Source: JAYQKL01 sp049890195 | Lineage (GTDB): Bacteria > Pseudomonadota > Alphaproteobacteria > RS24 | Length of the DNA: 64,000 bases | Direction of reading: 5' to 3' | Assembly (NCBI GenBank): GCA_049890195.1 | Contig: JBMHBY010000003.1 | Span: 124,001 to 188,000 of the forward strand | Made by a program: the position numbers and the translations under genes | In this document: positions 8,537 to 17,967 of the stretch, piece by piece | Layout: each line of letters begins with the position of its first letter | Position numbering within the stretch: position 1 is the stretch's first letter | Notes under the pieces: generated by a model | Databases searched by the model: none | Seen by the model: only the letters and a program-made list of their open reading frames with translations | What the model was told of the DNA's origin: nothing

Positions 8537-11269
8537 ATGGCCGCCAACAAAACCACCAAGTCAAGCAACACCGCACAAGAACATCCAAACAGCTTCGGGG
8601 CCCGCAAAACACTTAAAGTCGGCAACAAGTCTTATGTCTATTACAGCCTCAAGGCCGCCGAGAAAAACGGTCTGGACGGCATTTCAAGACTGCCGAATTC
8701 AATGAAAGTGCTGCTTGAGAACCTGCTGCGCTTTGAGGACGGGCGCACAGTGACCGCCGCCGACATCAAGGCCGTGAAAAGCTGGATGACCCGGCGCAAA
8801 TCCACCCGTGAAATCGCCTACCGCCCGGCCCGTGTCCTGATGCAGGACTTCACCGGCGTCCCGGCGGTTGTCGACCTGGCCAGCATGCGCAACGCCATGC
8901 AGGACATTGGCGGCAACACCAAGAAGATCAATCCGCTGACCCCGGTCGATCTGGTCATTGACCACTCCGTCATGGTGGATAATTTCGGCACCGCCTCGGC
9001 GCTGAAGCAGAATGTTGACCTGGAATATCAACGCAACGGCGAACGTTATGAGTTTCTGCGCTGGGGGTCGGAGGCCTTTGAGAACTTCCGCGTTGTGCCG
9101 CCCGGCACCGGCATCTGCCATCAAGTCAATCTGGAGCATCTGGCCCAAACCGTCTGGACCCGCAAGGAAAAGATCAAGGGCAAAACGGTTGAGGTCGCCT
9201 ATCCCGACACGCTGGTCGGCACGGACAGCCACACCACCATGGTCAACGGCATGGCGGTGCTGGGTTGGGGTGTCGGCGGCATTGAGGCCGAGGCGGCCAT
9301 GCTGGGCCAACCGATCTCCATGCTGCTGCCGGAGGTCATCGGCTTCAAGCTGGACGGCAAATTGCCGGAGGGTGCCACCGCAACAGATCTGGTGCTGACC
9401 ATTGTGGAAATGCTGCGGCAAAAAGGTGTCGTCGGCAAATTCGTGGAGTTTTACGGCCCCGGTCTCGACAACCTCTCGCTGGAAGACCAGGCGACCATCG
9501 CCAATATGGCGCCTGAATATGGCGCCACCTGCGGGTTCTTCCCCGTGGATGCAGACACCATTTCCTATCTCAAGGCCACAGGCCGCAAAAAGGCCCGTGT
9601 CGAGTTGGCTGAAAAATACGCCAAGGCGCAGGGCATGTTCCGCACCAAGCGGTCTGAGGACCCGGTCTTCACCTCAACCCTGTCCCTGAACCTGGCGGAC
9701 ATCAAGCCAAGTCTGGCCGGGCCGAAACGCCCGCAGGACCGCGTTCTGCTGGAAGACATGCCGGCCGGCTTCGCCACCGCTTTGGCGGATCTTGGGGTCA
9801 AGAAAAAAGACGCCGACAAACGCGTCAAGGTGCGCGGCGCCAAACACGACCTCGGCAACGGTGATGTTGTGATCGCCGCCATCACCTCCTGCACCAACAC
9901 CTCCAACCCGTCCGTCATGCTGGGCGCCGGACTGGTTGCGCGCAACGCCGTCGCCAGAGGCTTGAGCGTCAAGCCTTGGGTCAAAACCTCCTTGGCGCCG
10001 GGCTCACAGGTGGTCACGGAATATCTGAAAAAAGCCAACCTCCAAAAAGACCTGAACAGGCTCGGCTTTAACCTCGTGGGCTATGGCTGCACGACCTGTA
10101 TCGGCAATTCCGGCCCGCTGCCGGCACCGATTTCGAAGGCCGTCAACGAAAACGACCTGGTCGTCACCTCGGTCCTGTCCGGCAACCGCAATTTCGAAGG
10201 CCGCGTCAGTCAGGATGTGCGGGCCAATTATCTGGCCTCACCGATGCTGGTTGTCGCCTATGCGATTGCCGGATCAGTCAACATCAACCTGGCGACCGAC
10301 CCGCTCGGCACCGACAAGAAAGGCAACCCGGTCTATCTGTCCGACATCTGGCCGGACAGCAAAGAGATTGCCGAAACGGTGCGCACCTGCGTCACACCGG
10401 CCATGTTCCGCGACCGCTACAAGGACGTGTTCAAGGGTGATGCCGGCTGGCGTAAAATCAAACCGGCAAAAGGGCAGACCTTCAGCTGGGACGCGAAATC
10501 AACATATGTTCAAAAGCCGGGCTTCTTTGACGGGCTGGCTGACGGACCGGCCGGGGTGGCCCCGGTCGAAAACGCCCGCATTCTCGCCCTGCTCGGCGAC
10601 AGCATCACCACCGACCACATTTCGCCCGCCGGCGCCATCAAGGCAGACAGCCCGGCCGGGGTGTATCTGAAGAAGAACAAGGTCAAGGCGGTTGACTTCA
10701 ATTCCTACGGCTCACGGCGTGGCAATCATGAAGTCATGATGCGCGGCACATTTGCCAATATCCGTATCCGCAACCACATGGCGCCGGGCACGGAGGGCGG
10801 GTTCACCAAACTCCAGCCCAAAGGGACTGTGATGCCGATTTACGATGCTGCGGTGGAGTACGCCAAAAAGGGCACGCCGCTGGTGGTCTTCGCCGGCAAG
10901 GAATACGGCACCGGCTCCAGCCGTGACTGGGCCGCCAAGGGCACTCGTCTGCTCGGCGTGCGGGCCGTTGTTGCAGAAAGCTTTGAGCGCATTCACCGTT
11001 CCAACCTCGTCGGCATGGGCGTCGCCCCGCTGCAGTTCACTGACGGCGTAAGCTGGGCCAAGTTGAAACTGGATGGTACGGAAACCGTCACGATTGACGG
11101 GCTGGACGGCAAGATCAAGCCGCGTCAGAACTTCACGATGGTCATTGAGCGCAAAAACGGCAAAAAACAGAAAGTCGAGCTGTTGGGCCGCATCGATACG
11201 GCTGACGAAGTGGATTACTATCAAAGCGGCGGCATTCTGCAACATGTGTTGCGCCAATTGGCCGCCTGA
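8537..11269 (+). CDS. acnA: Aconitate hydratase A
   Basis: TCA-cycle aconitase interconverting citrate and isocitrate via a [4Fe-4S] cluster, cytosolic. 910 aa, full length for the AcnA/IRP1 type. Cluster ligands are Cys452 (TSCTNTSNP), Cys518 and Cys521 (GYGCTTCIGNSG). The substrate motifs DSHTTMVNG and GSSRDWAAKG are present, and the C-terminal swivel domain is intact. It is transcribed alone, divergent from ccmA, and followed by a strong terminator. Confidence 0.98.
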   Translation: MAANKTTKSSNTAQEHPNSFGARKTLKVGNKSYVYYSLKAAEKNGLDGISRLPNSMKVLLENLLRFEDGRTVTAADIKAVKSWMTRRKSTREIAYRPARVLMQDFTGVPAVVDLASMRNAMQDIGGNTKKINPLTPVDLVIDHSVMVDNFGTASALKQNVDLEYQRNGERYEFLRWGSEAFENFRVVPPGTGICHQVNLEHLAQTVWTRKEKIKGKTVEVAYPDTLVGTDSHTTMVNGMAVLGWGVGGIEAEAAMLGQPISMLLPEVIGFKLDGKLPEGATATDLVLTIVEMLRQKGVVGKFVEFYGPGLDNLSLEDQATIANMAPEYGATCGFFPVDADTISYLKATGRKKARVELAEKYAKAQGMFRTKRSEDPVFTSTLSLNLADIKPSLAGPKRPQDRVLLEDMPAGFATALADLGVKKKDADKRVKVRGAKHDLGNGDVVIAAITSCTNTSNPSVMLGAGLVARNAVARGLSVKPWVKTSLAPGSQVVTEYLKKANLQKDLNRLGFNLVGYGCTTCIGNSGPLPAPISKAVNENDLVVTSVLSGNRNFEGRVSQDVRANYLASPMLVVAYAIAGSVNINLATDPLGTDKKGNPVYLSDIWPDSKEIAETVRTCVTPAMFRDRYKDVFKGDAGWRKIKPAKGQTFSWDAKSTYVQKPGFFDGLADGPAGVAPVENARILALLGDSITTDHISPAGAIKADSPAGVYLKKNKVKAVDFNSYGSRRGNHEVMMRGTFANIRIRNHMAPGTEGGFTKLQPKGTVMPIYDAAVEYAKKGTPLVVFAGKEYGTGSSRDWAAKGTRLLGVRAVVAESFERIHRSNLVGMGVAPLQFTDGVSWAKLKLDGTETVTIDGLDGKIKPRQNFTMVIERKNGKKQKVELLGRIDTADEVDYYQSGGILQHVLRQLAA

Positions 11270-11290
11270 CACAGATGAGGCCACACCCGC

Positions 11291-11321
11291 AAAACACCGC
11301 CCCACGGGGCGGTGTTTTTGT
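11291..11321 (+). terminator. Rho-independent terminator of acnA
   Basis: GC-rich stem AAACACCGCCCC/GGGGCGGTGTTT followed by a T-run, 22 bases after the acnA stop. The flanking A-run makes it near symmetrical. Confidence 0.85.
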
Positions 11322-11356
11322 TTGCGCCGCCCTGCAAAACAAGGCAAGCTGACGGC

Positions 11357-11755
11357 ATGTCTTCTCGTTCACGAAACGCCCTCACCTTTGTCGGCAACGC
11401 CTATGAGCGTGAACGCCAACATCAGAAAAACCGGCCGGCCACAGTCATGTGGGACAGAAACGAACTGAACCTGCTGCTGGGGCTTTATGGCCGCCGCGTC
11501 GCCGCCGGTGACTGGCGCGATTATGCGATAGACGGGCGCAAGGACATGGCCGTGTTCAGCGTGTACAAGCGCAGCCATGACACGCCGCTCTACCGGATTG
11601 AAAAACATCCCGCCCTGCGGCGGCGTCAGGGCATGTATGCGCTGGTCAACACACATGGGCTTGTCCTCAAGCGTGGGCGCGAACTGGACCGTCTGCTGGC
11701 TTATTTTAACGAAAAACAGGGACCGCGCCTGTATTGGCGGTCAGGGGCATCCTGA
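11357..11755 (+). CDS. DUF2794 family protein
   Basis: 132 aa soluble protein with recognisable DUF2794 features: MWDRNELNLLLGLYGRRVAAG, the DMAVFSVYKR segment and IEKHPALRRRQGMYAL. The family is essentially alphaproteobacterial and has no assigned function. The start at 11357 is chosen because the earlier in-frame ATG (11312) lies inside the acnA terminator. It is followed after 23 bases by a membrane protein gene, probably in one transcript. Confidence 0.8.
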   Translation: MSSRSRNALTFVGNAYERERQHQKNRPATVMWDRNELNLLLGLYGRRVAAGDWRDYAIDGRKDMAVFSVYKRSHDTPLYRIEKHPALRRRQGMYALVNTHGLVLKRGRELDRLLAYFNEKQGPRLYWRSGAS

Positions 11756-11778
11756 GGGCCCGGACGGGAGCATGCTGC

Positions 11779-12783
11779 ATGTCTTACACCGATGAGGATT
11801 TGGCCGCCGCTGAACAGGCCGGCGTATTAAGCCCGGACCAGGCCAATGCCTTCCGCCGCTTTGTAGAAAGGCGCCGCAACAGCCCGGCGGTCGATGAGGA
11901 GAATTTCCGATTTCTGAGCAGCTTCAACGACATTTTCGTGACCCTGGCCTGCGGGCTGGTTTTGTTTGCCGGATACTGGCTGTTGAAGCAAAGCCTGAGC
12001 GAACAGCTGGCCTACATTCTCACCGCTGCAGTGTCCTGGGGCATTGCCGAATATTTTTCCCGCAAGCGGCATCTGGCGCTGCCGTCGATTTTCCTGCTGG
12101 CCGCCTTTATTTTCTGCATCGCCAGTGCCGTCGCCTTTGCGCCCGGGACCGTGTCGGAAACGACGGAGATCATTTCACGGGGGCTGGCTGTTGCAGTGGC
12201 GACCTTCCTCCATTGGCGGCGCTTCAAGGTGCCGGTTACGGTGGCGGTCGGCGCCGGCGCAGCTCTGGTGGTCGTCATCGGCCTGCTCGTGCAGGGCTTT
12301 CCTGTATTGGAGAAACATCTCAACATTCTGCTGTTCTTTGGGGGGCTCGCCCTGCTGTCTCTGGCCATGAGCTGGGATTTGTCAGACCGTGAGCGCATCA
12401 CCTACAGGTCGGATGCCGCATTCTGGCTGCACCTGCTGGCCGCGCCCTTGCTGATCCATCCGGTGTTCGGCGACATGGTGGACAGGGACAGTGCCGACTC
12501 GATGGGCGGCGCGCTGTTCATCATATTGATTTATGTCTTGATTTCGCTGATTTCCGTCTGCATTGACCGCCGGGCCCTAATGGTGTCCGGACTGGCCTAT
12601 GCGCTTTATGCCATGCAGATCATTTTCAGGAATTACGGCCTGTTGGACGCCAGCCTTGCCGTGACCGCCCTGCTGATCGGTGCCGGCCTGCTGCTGCTCT
12701 CCGCCCTGTGGCAGAAAGTCCGTCATGCCCTGGTCTCGCGCCTGCCCGACAGGATACAGGGCTATCTTCCGACCCTGAATTGA
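11779..12783 (+). CDS. Polytopic membrane protein, DUF2157/DUF4401-like
   Basis: 334 aa. A short soluble N-terminus (YTDEDLAAAEQAGVLSPDQA) is followed by about nine hydrophobic segments up to residue 315. The helical N-terminal hairpin before many spans resembles the DUF2157 membrane-protein group. I infer the family from architecture only; function unknown. The start at 11779 excludes an upstream ATG overlapping DUF2794. It is convergent with the Bax-inhibitor gene. Confidence 0.6.
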   Translation: MSYTDEDLAAAEQAGVLSPDQANAFRRFVERRRNSPAVDEENFRFLSSFNDIFVTLACGLVLFAGYWLLKQSLSEQLAYILTAAVSWGIAEYFSRKRHLALPSIFLLAAFIFCIASAVAFAPGTVSETTEIISRGLAVAVATFLHWRRFKVPVTVAVGAGAALVVVIGLLVQGFPVLEKHLNILLFFGGLALLSLAMSWDLSDRERITYRSDAAFWLHLLAAPLLIHPVFGDMVDRDSADSMGGALFIILIYVLISLISVCIDRRALMVSGLAYALYAMQIIFRNYGLLDASLAVTALLIGAGLLLLSALWQKVRHALVSRLPDRIQGYLPTLN

Positions 12784-12816
12784 AAAACCCCCGCATCCAG
12801 AGGAAACGGGGGCTTT
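12783..12816 (-). terminator. Terminator between convergent genes
   Basis: Stem CCCCCG (12788-12793) / CGGGGG (12807-12812). The minus-strand reading is followed by TTTTT, so it best serves the Bax-inhibitor gene. The plus-strand reading has only CTTT. It overlaps the last base of the upstream membrane-protein stop codon. Confidence 0.65.
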
Positions 12817-12838
12817 AAGAATATGTTGTGCAGGCGCC

Positions 12839-13555
12839 TTATTCGCGGTTGCCGAGGAACTGCAGCAAAATCAGGAACATGTTGATGAAATCCAGATACA
12901 GGCGGAAGGCACCATGAATGGCTTTCTTTTCCGCCACCTCGCGGCTGTCGCCGGCGAAATAGATCTGTTTGATGGCCTGTGTGTCATAAGCCGTCAATCC
13001 GGCAAACACCAGCACGCCCATGACAGAGATGGCGAATTGGCCGGAAGCGCTGCCGACAAACATGTTGACCAGCGAGGCCAGTATAATCCCGATCAACCCC
13101 ATGAACAAAAACGCCCCAAGCGGACCCAGATCGCGCTTGGTGGTGTAGCCGTAAAGGCTCAAAGAGCCGAATGAGGCGGCCGTGACCAGAAACGTCGTGG
13201 TCAGGCTTTGTCCGGTGAAGACCAGAAAGATTGCGGACAGGGACAGGCCCATCATGGCCGCATAAGTGTAAAACACGTTGCGTGCCTTGGCGGATGTCAT
13301 GTTCATGAAGCGGAAGGAGAAGTACATCGCCATCGCAAACGGTGCGAACATGATAACAAAAATCAGCGGCGTGGACGCCAGGCTCATATACAGGCCGGAG
13401 GCAGCGCCGAAATAGGCGACCAGTGCCGTCACCAGAAGGCCTGTGGCCATGTGGTTGTAGACTTTCGACATGTAAATGCGCAGACCCTCGTTGATTTCGC
13501 GGGCCCGTGCCTCTTGCGTCATAGTCTGGGTGTTCATTTGGTCAAAATCTGACAT
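12839..13555 (-). CDS. Bax inhibitor-1 / YccA family membrane protein
   Basis: 238 aa with seven hydrophobic segments and BI-1 family motifs: the NHMATGLLVTA lead segment, LYGYTTKRDLGPLGAFL, GLTAYDTQAIK and the LYLDFINMFLILLQFLG C-terminus. Bacterial members are inner-membrane proteins, variously linked to calcium leak or FtsH regulation; the role here is not known. The start at 13555 (MSDFDQMN) matches the family; a longer frame to 13615 adds atypical sequence. Confidence 0.92.
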   Translation of the reverse strand: MSDFDQMNTQTMTQEARAREINEGLRIYMSKVYNHMATGLLVTALVAYFGAASGLYMSLASTPLIFVIMFAPFAMAMYFSFRFMNMTSAKARNVFYTYAAMMGLSLSAIFLVFTGQSLTTTFLVTAASFGSLSLYGYTTKRDLGPLGAFLFMGLIGIILASLVNMFVGSASGQFAISVMGVLVFAGLTAYDTQAIKQIYFAGDSREVAEKKAIHGAFRLYLDFINMFLILLQFLGNRE

Positions 13556-13649
13556 GTCAAACCTTTCAAAATTTGTGTCTGGTAACAATATCAGACCAAA
13601 GCACGCCGATTTCAAGACCTAAAGCCCAAAAATCGGTTGCAACCGGTCT

Positions 13650-16235
13650 TCAACTCATGCGTAACACTGACGCAGACTTGCTGCCGAGACTGCGCCATGT
13701 GCCGAACAGCCCCATAATGATGGTCAGGAAAGTTGCCCCCAGGATTGTCGCCGTCAACGCACTGGGCAGCAGGACCCATTCCACCTGCATCATTTTGGCG
13801 ACAATCAACCACGAGGCAAGCGTCCCGACCGCGGCGGCAATGACGGCGGCACCAAGCCCCAACAGCAGATATTCAAGAAAATATACCGCCAGTATCTGGG
13901 CCCGTGTCGCGCCGAGCACTTTCAGCATGACCGCATCATAAAGCCGCGCCCGGTGCCCGCTGGCCATGGCCCCGGCCAAAACCAGAACACCGGCAATCAC
14001 CGTAACCAAGCTCATGACGCGCACCCCGAGATTGATGTCATCCAGCAGATCCATGACCTGCTCGACCGACTCCTTCACCCGGATCACCGAAACATTCGGG
14101 AAACGCCCGAGTATGTCCTGCCGCAAAGCCAATGCCGGTTGAGGGTTCGCCTCGTCCAGCGTCACGGTCATGACATGGGTGTGCGGTGCGGCGGACAGCT
14201 GCGCCGGCGAGAAGACAAACACAAAATTGAGGCCGAAATTTTGGTAATTCACTTTGCGGGCGCTGGCGATTTTGGCCGTCATGTCCCGGCCAAGCACACT
14301 GAAACCAATTTCGTCACCCAACTCAAGGCCAAAGCCGTCAAGTATTTCGTCCTCCACCGAAACCAGCAACTCCCCGTCATAATCCGCCGGCCACCAAGCG
14401 CCCGCCACCAGTTCGGAGCCGACCGGCAGTTCGGCGGCATAAGTCAGGCCACGATCACCGCGCAACACCCAGGCCACATCCGGCAACGGGTTCAGGTCCT
14501 TGCTCGCCACCCCGTTCATGTGGGTCACCCGACCGCGCAGCATCGGCACACTGTTCAACGTTTCAAAGCCCTCAACATTGCGGGTGAGCTGTTGAATTTC
14601 CTGTTTTTGATCGGATTGGATGTCGAGCATGAAATAACTCGGGGTTTCAGCCGGCAGATCACCCTCCAGTTGACGGCTCATATTGCCGTCAACCAGTGTG
14701 ATGATCGACAGCAGGGTCACGGACAGACCGATGGACAACATCGCTGTACGGGTCGGCGCGCCGGGTCTGTAGAGATTGGTCAGGGCCAGCCGCAGCAATG
14801 GGTTGCGCGGCCGCCCAACAGCTTTTGCGCCAGCTTCAAGCAAGCCGCTGGCGGCGCGGAGCAGCATGTAGGACATGACCAGCCCAAACACGAAGTACAA
14901 CGTCACATTAACCCGCTGCACCACCAAGAGGGCTATGGCCAAAAGGCCGATCACCGACAGACACAGTGTCAGAAAAACATAGACGCCCGGCCTGCGGCGA
15001 CCCGGCGCGGTCAAGTCCCGCGGCCGGAACAGGCTGGTCGCCGGCACCTGACAGGCCGCATTGAGCGGCTGCAGCGCAAACACCAAAGACGACAGAACCC
15101 CAAACCCCGCCGCCGGCAGCAGGGCGGGCAGGCGCGGCGTCAAATCCATTTCAAAAGGCAGCAAATCCGCGACAAAACCATAGGCCAAAACCGGAGCTGC
15201 TGCGCCGAGGGCAAGGCCAAACGCAACCCCCAGAACCGACATCAGGCCGATTTGGGCCAGATACACGAAATAAACCAGACGCGTTGTTGCGCCGAGCGAT
15301 TTGTAAATGCCGATGGTTTCACGCCGGCTTTCCAGATAGGCCGTCACGGCATTGCCGATGCCGACCCCGCCGACCACGAGGGCGGTCAGGCCGACAAGGG
15401 TCAGGAATATCGCGATCCGCTCAATGCTGCGGCGCAGGGACGGCGAGGCATCCCGGCGGTCCCGGACCCGCCACTCGGCATCAGGAAACTGCTGGCGGAT
15501 CAGTCCGACCGCCTGCGGCAGGTCAGAGGTTCCGGTCCGGGAATTAATCCGCAACAAATAATTATGTTCCTGCAGACTGCCCGGCGCCGCGAGACCGGTT
15601 GTCTCCAGAGCGGTTTTGGAAAGCAGTATCCGCGGACCGAACGCAAAGCCGCCGGCCATGCGGTCCGGTTCAGTGTCCAGAATGCCGGCAATGGTCATAA
15701 CCGCCGTGCCGAGCCTCAGCGTGTCCCCGACCTGCAACCCGAGACGGGCCGTCAAATCCGGTTCGACGATCATATCCGTCGGCCCGAGCGCGCTTGTATC
15801 CAGCACATCGCCGCCTGCCAACACAATCTCGCCGACAATCGGATAGGTTTCCTCAATCGCCTTCACCTCGGACAAGACTGATGTCAGTGCAGCGCCCTCA
15901 CCGGAGATGGCCATGGCCCGCAAGGTGACGTGGTGGGTCAGGGTGAAACGCTGTTCCAGCCAGTCGCGCGCGGCCTGGTCAATGGCGCGGTTCTGCAATT
16001 GCAGGCTGATGTCACCCCCAAGGATGGACTGACCTTTGGCATTCAAACCATTGACCAGGGAACTGGAGATGGAATTGATTGCTGAGATAGCTCCCACCCC
16101 CAAGATCAAACAGGCCAGAAATATCTTGAAACCGCGAATGCCTTTCCTGAATTCACGCAAAGCCAATCTCAGACTCAAGCCGACAAATGCAGACAGCGGT
16201 AAAATCGGGCCAGGCGTTTGCGGTGTGTGAGTCAT
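13650..16235 (-). CDS. ybbP: FtsX-like ABC transporter permease (YbbP type)
   Basis: 861 aa permease. One N-terminal span, a large periplasmic region (about 60-260), then blocks of spans around 265-400 and 420-500, a second periplasmic part and a C-terminal span block. FtsX/MacB-type permease segments occur twice. Its stop side is 94 bases from the Bax-inhibitor start. Its start overlaps the stop of the ATPase gene by four bases. With the ATPase and divergent tesA it forms the widespread ybbA-ybbP/tesA arrangement. The substrate is not established. Confidence 0.88.
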   Translation of the reverse strand: MTHTPQTPGPILPLSAFVGLSLRLALREFRKGIRGFKIFLACLILGVGAISAINSISSSLVNGLNAKGQSILGGDISLQLQNRAIDQAARDWLEQRFTLTHHVTLRAMAISGEGAALTSVLSEVKAIEETYPIVGEIVLAGGDVLDTSALGPTDMIVEPDLTARLGLQVGDTLRLGTAVMTIAGILDTEPDRMAGGFAFGPRILLSKTALETTGLAAPGSLQEHNYLLRINSRTGTSDLPQAVGLIRQQFPDAEWRVRDRRDASPSLRRSIERIAIFLTLVGLTALVVGGVGIGNAVTAYLESRRETIGIYKSLGATTRLVYFVYLAQIGLMSVLGVAFGLALGAAAPVLAYGFVADLLPFEMDLTPRLPALLPAAGFGVLSSLVFALQPLNAACQVPATSLFRPRDLTAPGRRRPGVYVFLTLCLSVIGLLAIALLVVQRVNVTLYFVFGLVMSYMLLRAASGLLEAGAKAVGRPRNPLLRLALTNLYRPGAPTRTAMLSIGLSVTLLSIITLVDGNMSRQLEGDLPAETPSYFMLDIQSDQKQEIQQLTRNVEGFETLNSVPMLRGRVTHMNGVASKDLNPLPDVAWVLRGDRGLTYAAELPVGSELVAGAWWPADYDGELLVSVEDEILDGFGLELGDEIGFSVLGRDMTAKIASARKVNYQNFGLNFVFVFSPAQLSAAPHTHVMTVTLDEANPQPALALRQDILGRFPNVSVIRVKESVEQVMDLLDDINLGVRVMSLVTVIAGVLVLAGAMASGHRARLYDAVMLKVLGATRAQILAVYFLEYLLLGLGAAVIAAAVGTLASWLIVAKMMQVEWVLLPSALTATILGATFLTIIMGLFGTWRSLGSKSASVLRMS

Positions 16236-16945
16236 GCAGGGCCTGTGTCGGCCTGCTGATTTTTGGCGTCAATGCCATCAATCACCCCATCGCGCAACCG
16301 TACAACACGGTCACAACGCGCCGCCAAAACCGGATCATGGGTGATCAACACCAGGCTTGTCCCCTTTTTCTCCTGCAGGCTAAAAATCAAATCCATAATC
16401 TGGTGGCCGGAGGTTTGATCCAGATTTCCGGTCGGCTCATCCGCCAGCAGCAACACCGGGTCAGCGATCATGGCCCGGGCCAAAGCCACACGCTGCTGCT
16501 CCCCACCGGACAGCTGACTTGGATAATGGTCACCGCGATGGGCAAGACCCACTTCGTCAAGCGCCTGCGCGGCGGCCGCATGTCGGGCTTGGCTGTCATT
16601 CGACAGTTCCAGCGGCAGGGCGACATTCTCCAGTGCGGTCATGGTCGGAATCAAATGGAAGGACTGAAACACAATGCCAATGTTCTGCCGCCGAAAGCGG
16701 GCCAGCGCATCTTCATCAACAGCGGCAAAATCGGTGCCGGCGACACTGATCCGGCCGGAACTGGGCGGCTCCAGCCCCGCCAGCACCATCAACAGGGTGG
16801 TTTTGCCGCATCCTGATGGACCGGTGATTCCCAACGCCTCGCCTTTGGGCATGGTCAGGCTGATGCCTTTAAGAATGTTGACGTCACCGGCCAGACTCGG
16901 CAGTGTTACGGTCAGATTATGCACATCAATCAAGGAGGTCGTCAT
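16232..16945 (-). CDS. ybbA: ABC transporter ATP-binding protein (YbbA/LolD type)
   Basis: 237 aa ATPase of the MacB/LolD class. Walker A is GPSGCGKTT (42-50), signature LSGGEQQR (145-152), Walker B LLLADEP. The start at 16945 faces the tesA start; the two start codons overlap by two bases on opposite strands. It pairs with the downstream FtsX-like permease. YbbA-YbbP in Escherichia coli is an export-type system of uncertain substrate. Confidence 0.9.
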   Translation of the reverse strand: MTTSLIDVHNLTVTLPSLAGDVNILKGISLTMPKGEALGITGPSGCGKTTLLMVLAGLEPPSSGRISVAGTDFAAVDEDALARFRRQNIGIVFQSFHLIPTMTALENVALPLELSNDSQARHAAAAQALDEVGLAHRGDHYPSQLSGGEQQRVALARAMIADPVLLLADEPTGNLDQTSGHQIMDLIFSLQEKKGTSLVLITHDPVLAARCDRVVRLRDGVIDGIDAKNQQADTGPA

Positions 16946-17672
16946 GTCGCTGCCTGTTGCGGAAAAATACTGTTGTGTTCCCCATTTGCCCTTTGAAACG
17001 CAACCGGCCCGCATTTCCGGTCAGAAAACCGGTGCGGCACGCATCAAATCAGCCATTTTCTTTACGTTTTTCAGCCTGTTTTGGATGATGGCACCGGTTC
17101 ACAGTGCGTCGCTCAAGCTGGTCGCGCTGGGTGACAGCCTGAGCGCCGGCTATGGACTGGCGCAGGGGGAGAGCTTTCCGGACCGGCTGGCGGCAACCCT
17201 GAAACCGGATTTTCCCGGGCTGGTTCTGGTGAACGCCGGCGTGTCCGGCGACACATCCGCCGGCGGGCTGGCCCGGTTTGACTGGTCGGTGCCCGAAAAC
17301 ACCGATGTCGTCATGGTCGGGCTTGGGGGGAATGACCTTTTGCGCGGACAGCCTCCTGCGGCGTTACGGGCCAATCTGGAGGCCATCATCAAGAAGGCGC
17401 AGGCCGGCGGGATGAGGGTCGTGCTGCTCGGCATGCGGGCGCCGACCAATTACGGCCCGGCCTATCAAGCCGCTTTTGATGCTGTTTATCCGGATCTGGC
17501 AGCCGAATACGGCACCGGCCTTGTGCCGTTTCTGCTGGAGGGGGTTGCCGGGCAACAAAACCTCAATCAGCCCGACGGCATCCACCCCAATGCCGACGGT
17601 GTTGCGATTATGGTCCGCAACAGCCGCCCGCATGTCGCCCTGCAACTTGCGGCGGTCCTGAACACCCGTTAG
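16944..17672 (+). CDS. tesA: SGNH-type arylesterase / thioesterase I (TesA)
   Basis: Periplasmic GDSL hydrolase of the TesA family. 242 aa from the ATG at 16944. A hydrophobic signal segment (about 35-55, SAIFFTFFSLF...VHSA) precedes the mature enzyme. Block I is ALGDSLSAGYGL with nucleophile Ser65. The oxyanion residues are in GGND and the catalytic Asp/His in DGIHPNADG. The start is uncertain because about 33 residues precede the signal; a TTG at 16986 is possible. It is divergent from ybbA as in many proteobacteria. Confidence 0.88.
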   Translation: MSLPVAEKYCCVPHLPFETQPARISGQKTGAARIKSAIFFTFFSLFWMMAPVHSASLKLVALGDSLSAGYGLAQGESFPDRLAATLKPDFPGLVLVNAGVSGDTSAGGLARFDWSVPENTDVVMVGLGGNDLLRGQPPAALRANLEAIIKKAQAGGMRVVLLGMRAPTNYGPAYQAAFDAVYPDLAAEYGTGLVPFLLEGVAGQQNLNQPDGIHPNADGVAIMVRNSRPHVALQLAAVLNTR

Positions 17673-17682
17673 GTCTTGCCGC

Positions 17683-17967
17683 CTATTTTTCCCGGAACGC
17701 CCGCCCCGCCGCACGCTCAAGCGGGGTCAGGATATAACTCATGATGGTCCGCTTGTTGCCGATAATATCCACCATGACCGGCGAACCGGGGACAATTTCC
17801 ATCTCCTCCTCGCTTTTGGAAAAGCGCGGATTGTTGATCTCAATCATCGTCTGGTAATATGGGGGCAGATTTTCCTCCTGCGTGGTGTTCTGGGCGATTT
17901 TCTGCACATGCCCCTCCAGGGTTCCGTGGCGTGACACATCCGGCCGGTCAGTGGGTCTGACTTCTGT
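17683..17967 (-). pseudogene. Remnant of a HlyD-family type I secretion adaptor (C-terminus only)
   Basis: The last ~95 codons of an open frame (to 18252) match the C-terminal beta-domain and inner-membrane end of HlyD/PrtE-type membrane fusion proteins: GTLEGHVQKI, EIVPGSPVMVDII, KRTIMSYILTPLERA. A full HlyD protein is about 430-480 aa. The frame upstream of 17967 shows no recognisable adaptor sequence, coiled coil or N-terminal anchor. No ABC ATPase or TolC gene is adjacent. I read it as a decayed fragment; expression as a novel 189-aa protein is possible but less likely. Confidence 0.7.

Noticed and set aside
13634..13645. Perfect 12-base palindrome CGGTTGCAACCG upstream of the Bax-inhibitor gene
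   Set aside because: Too short and with no spacing or repeat support to call an operator.
13953..15881. A 642-codon open frame antisense to the FtsX-like permease gene
   Set aside because: High-GC antisense shadow. Its translation is rich in His, Gln and Arg with no domain pattern, while the opposite strand encodes a clear permease.
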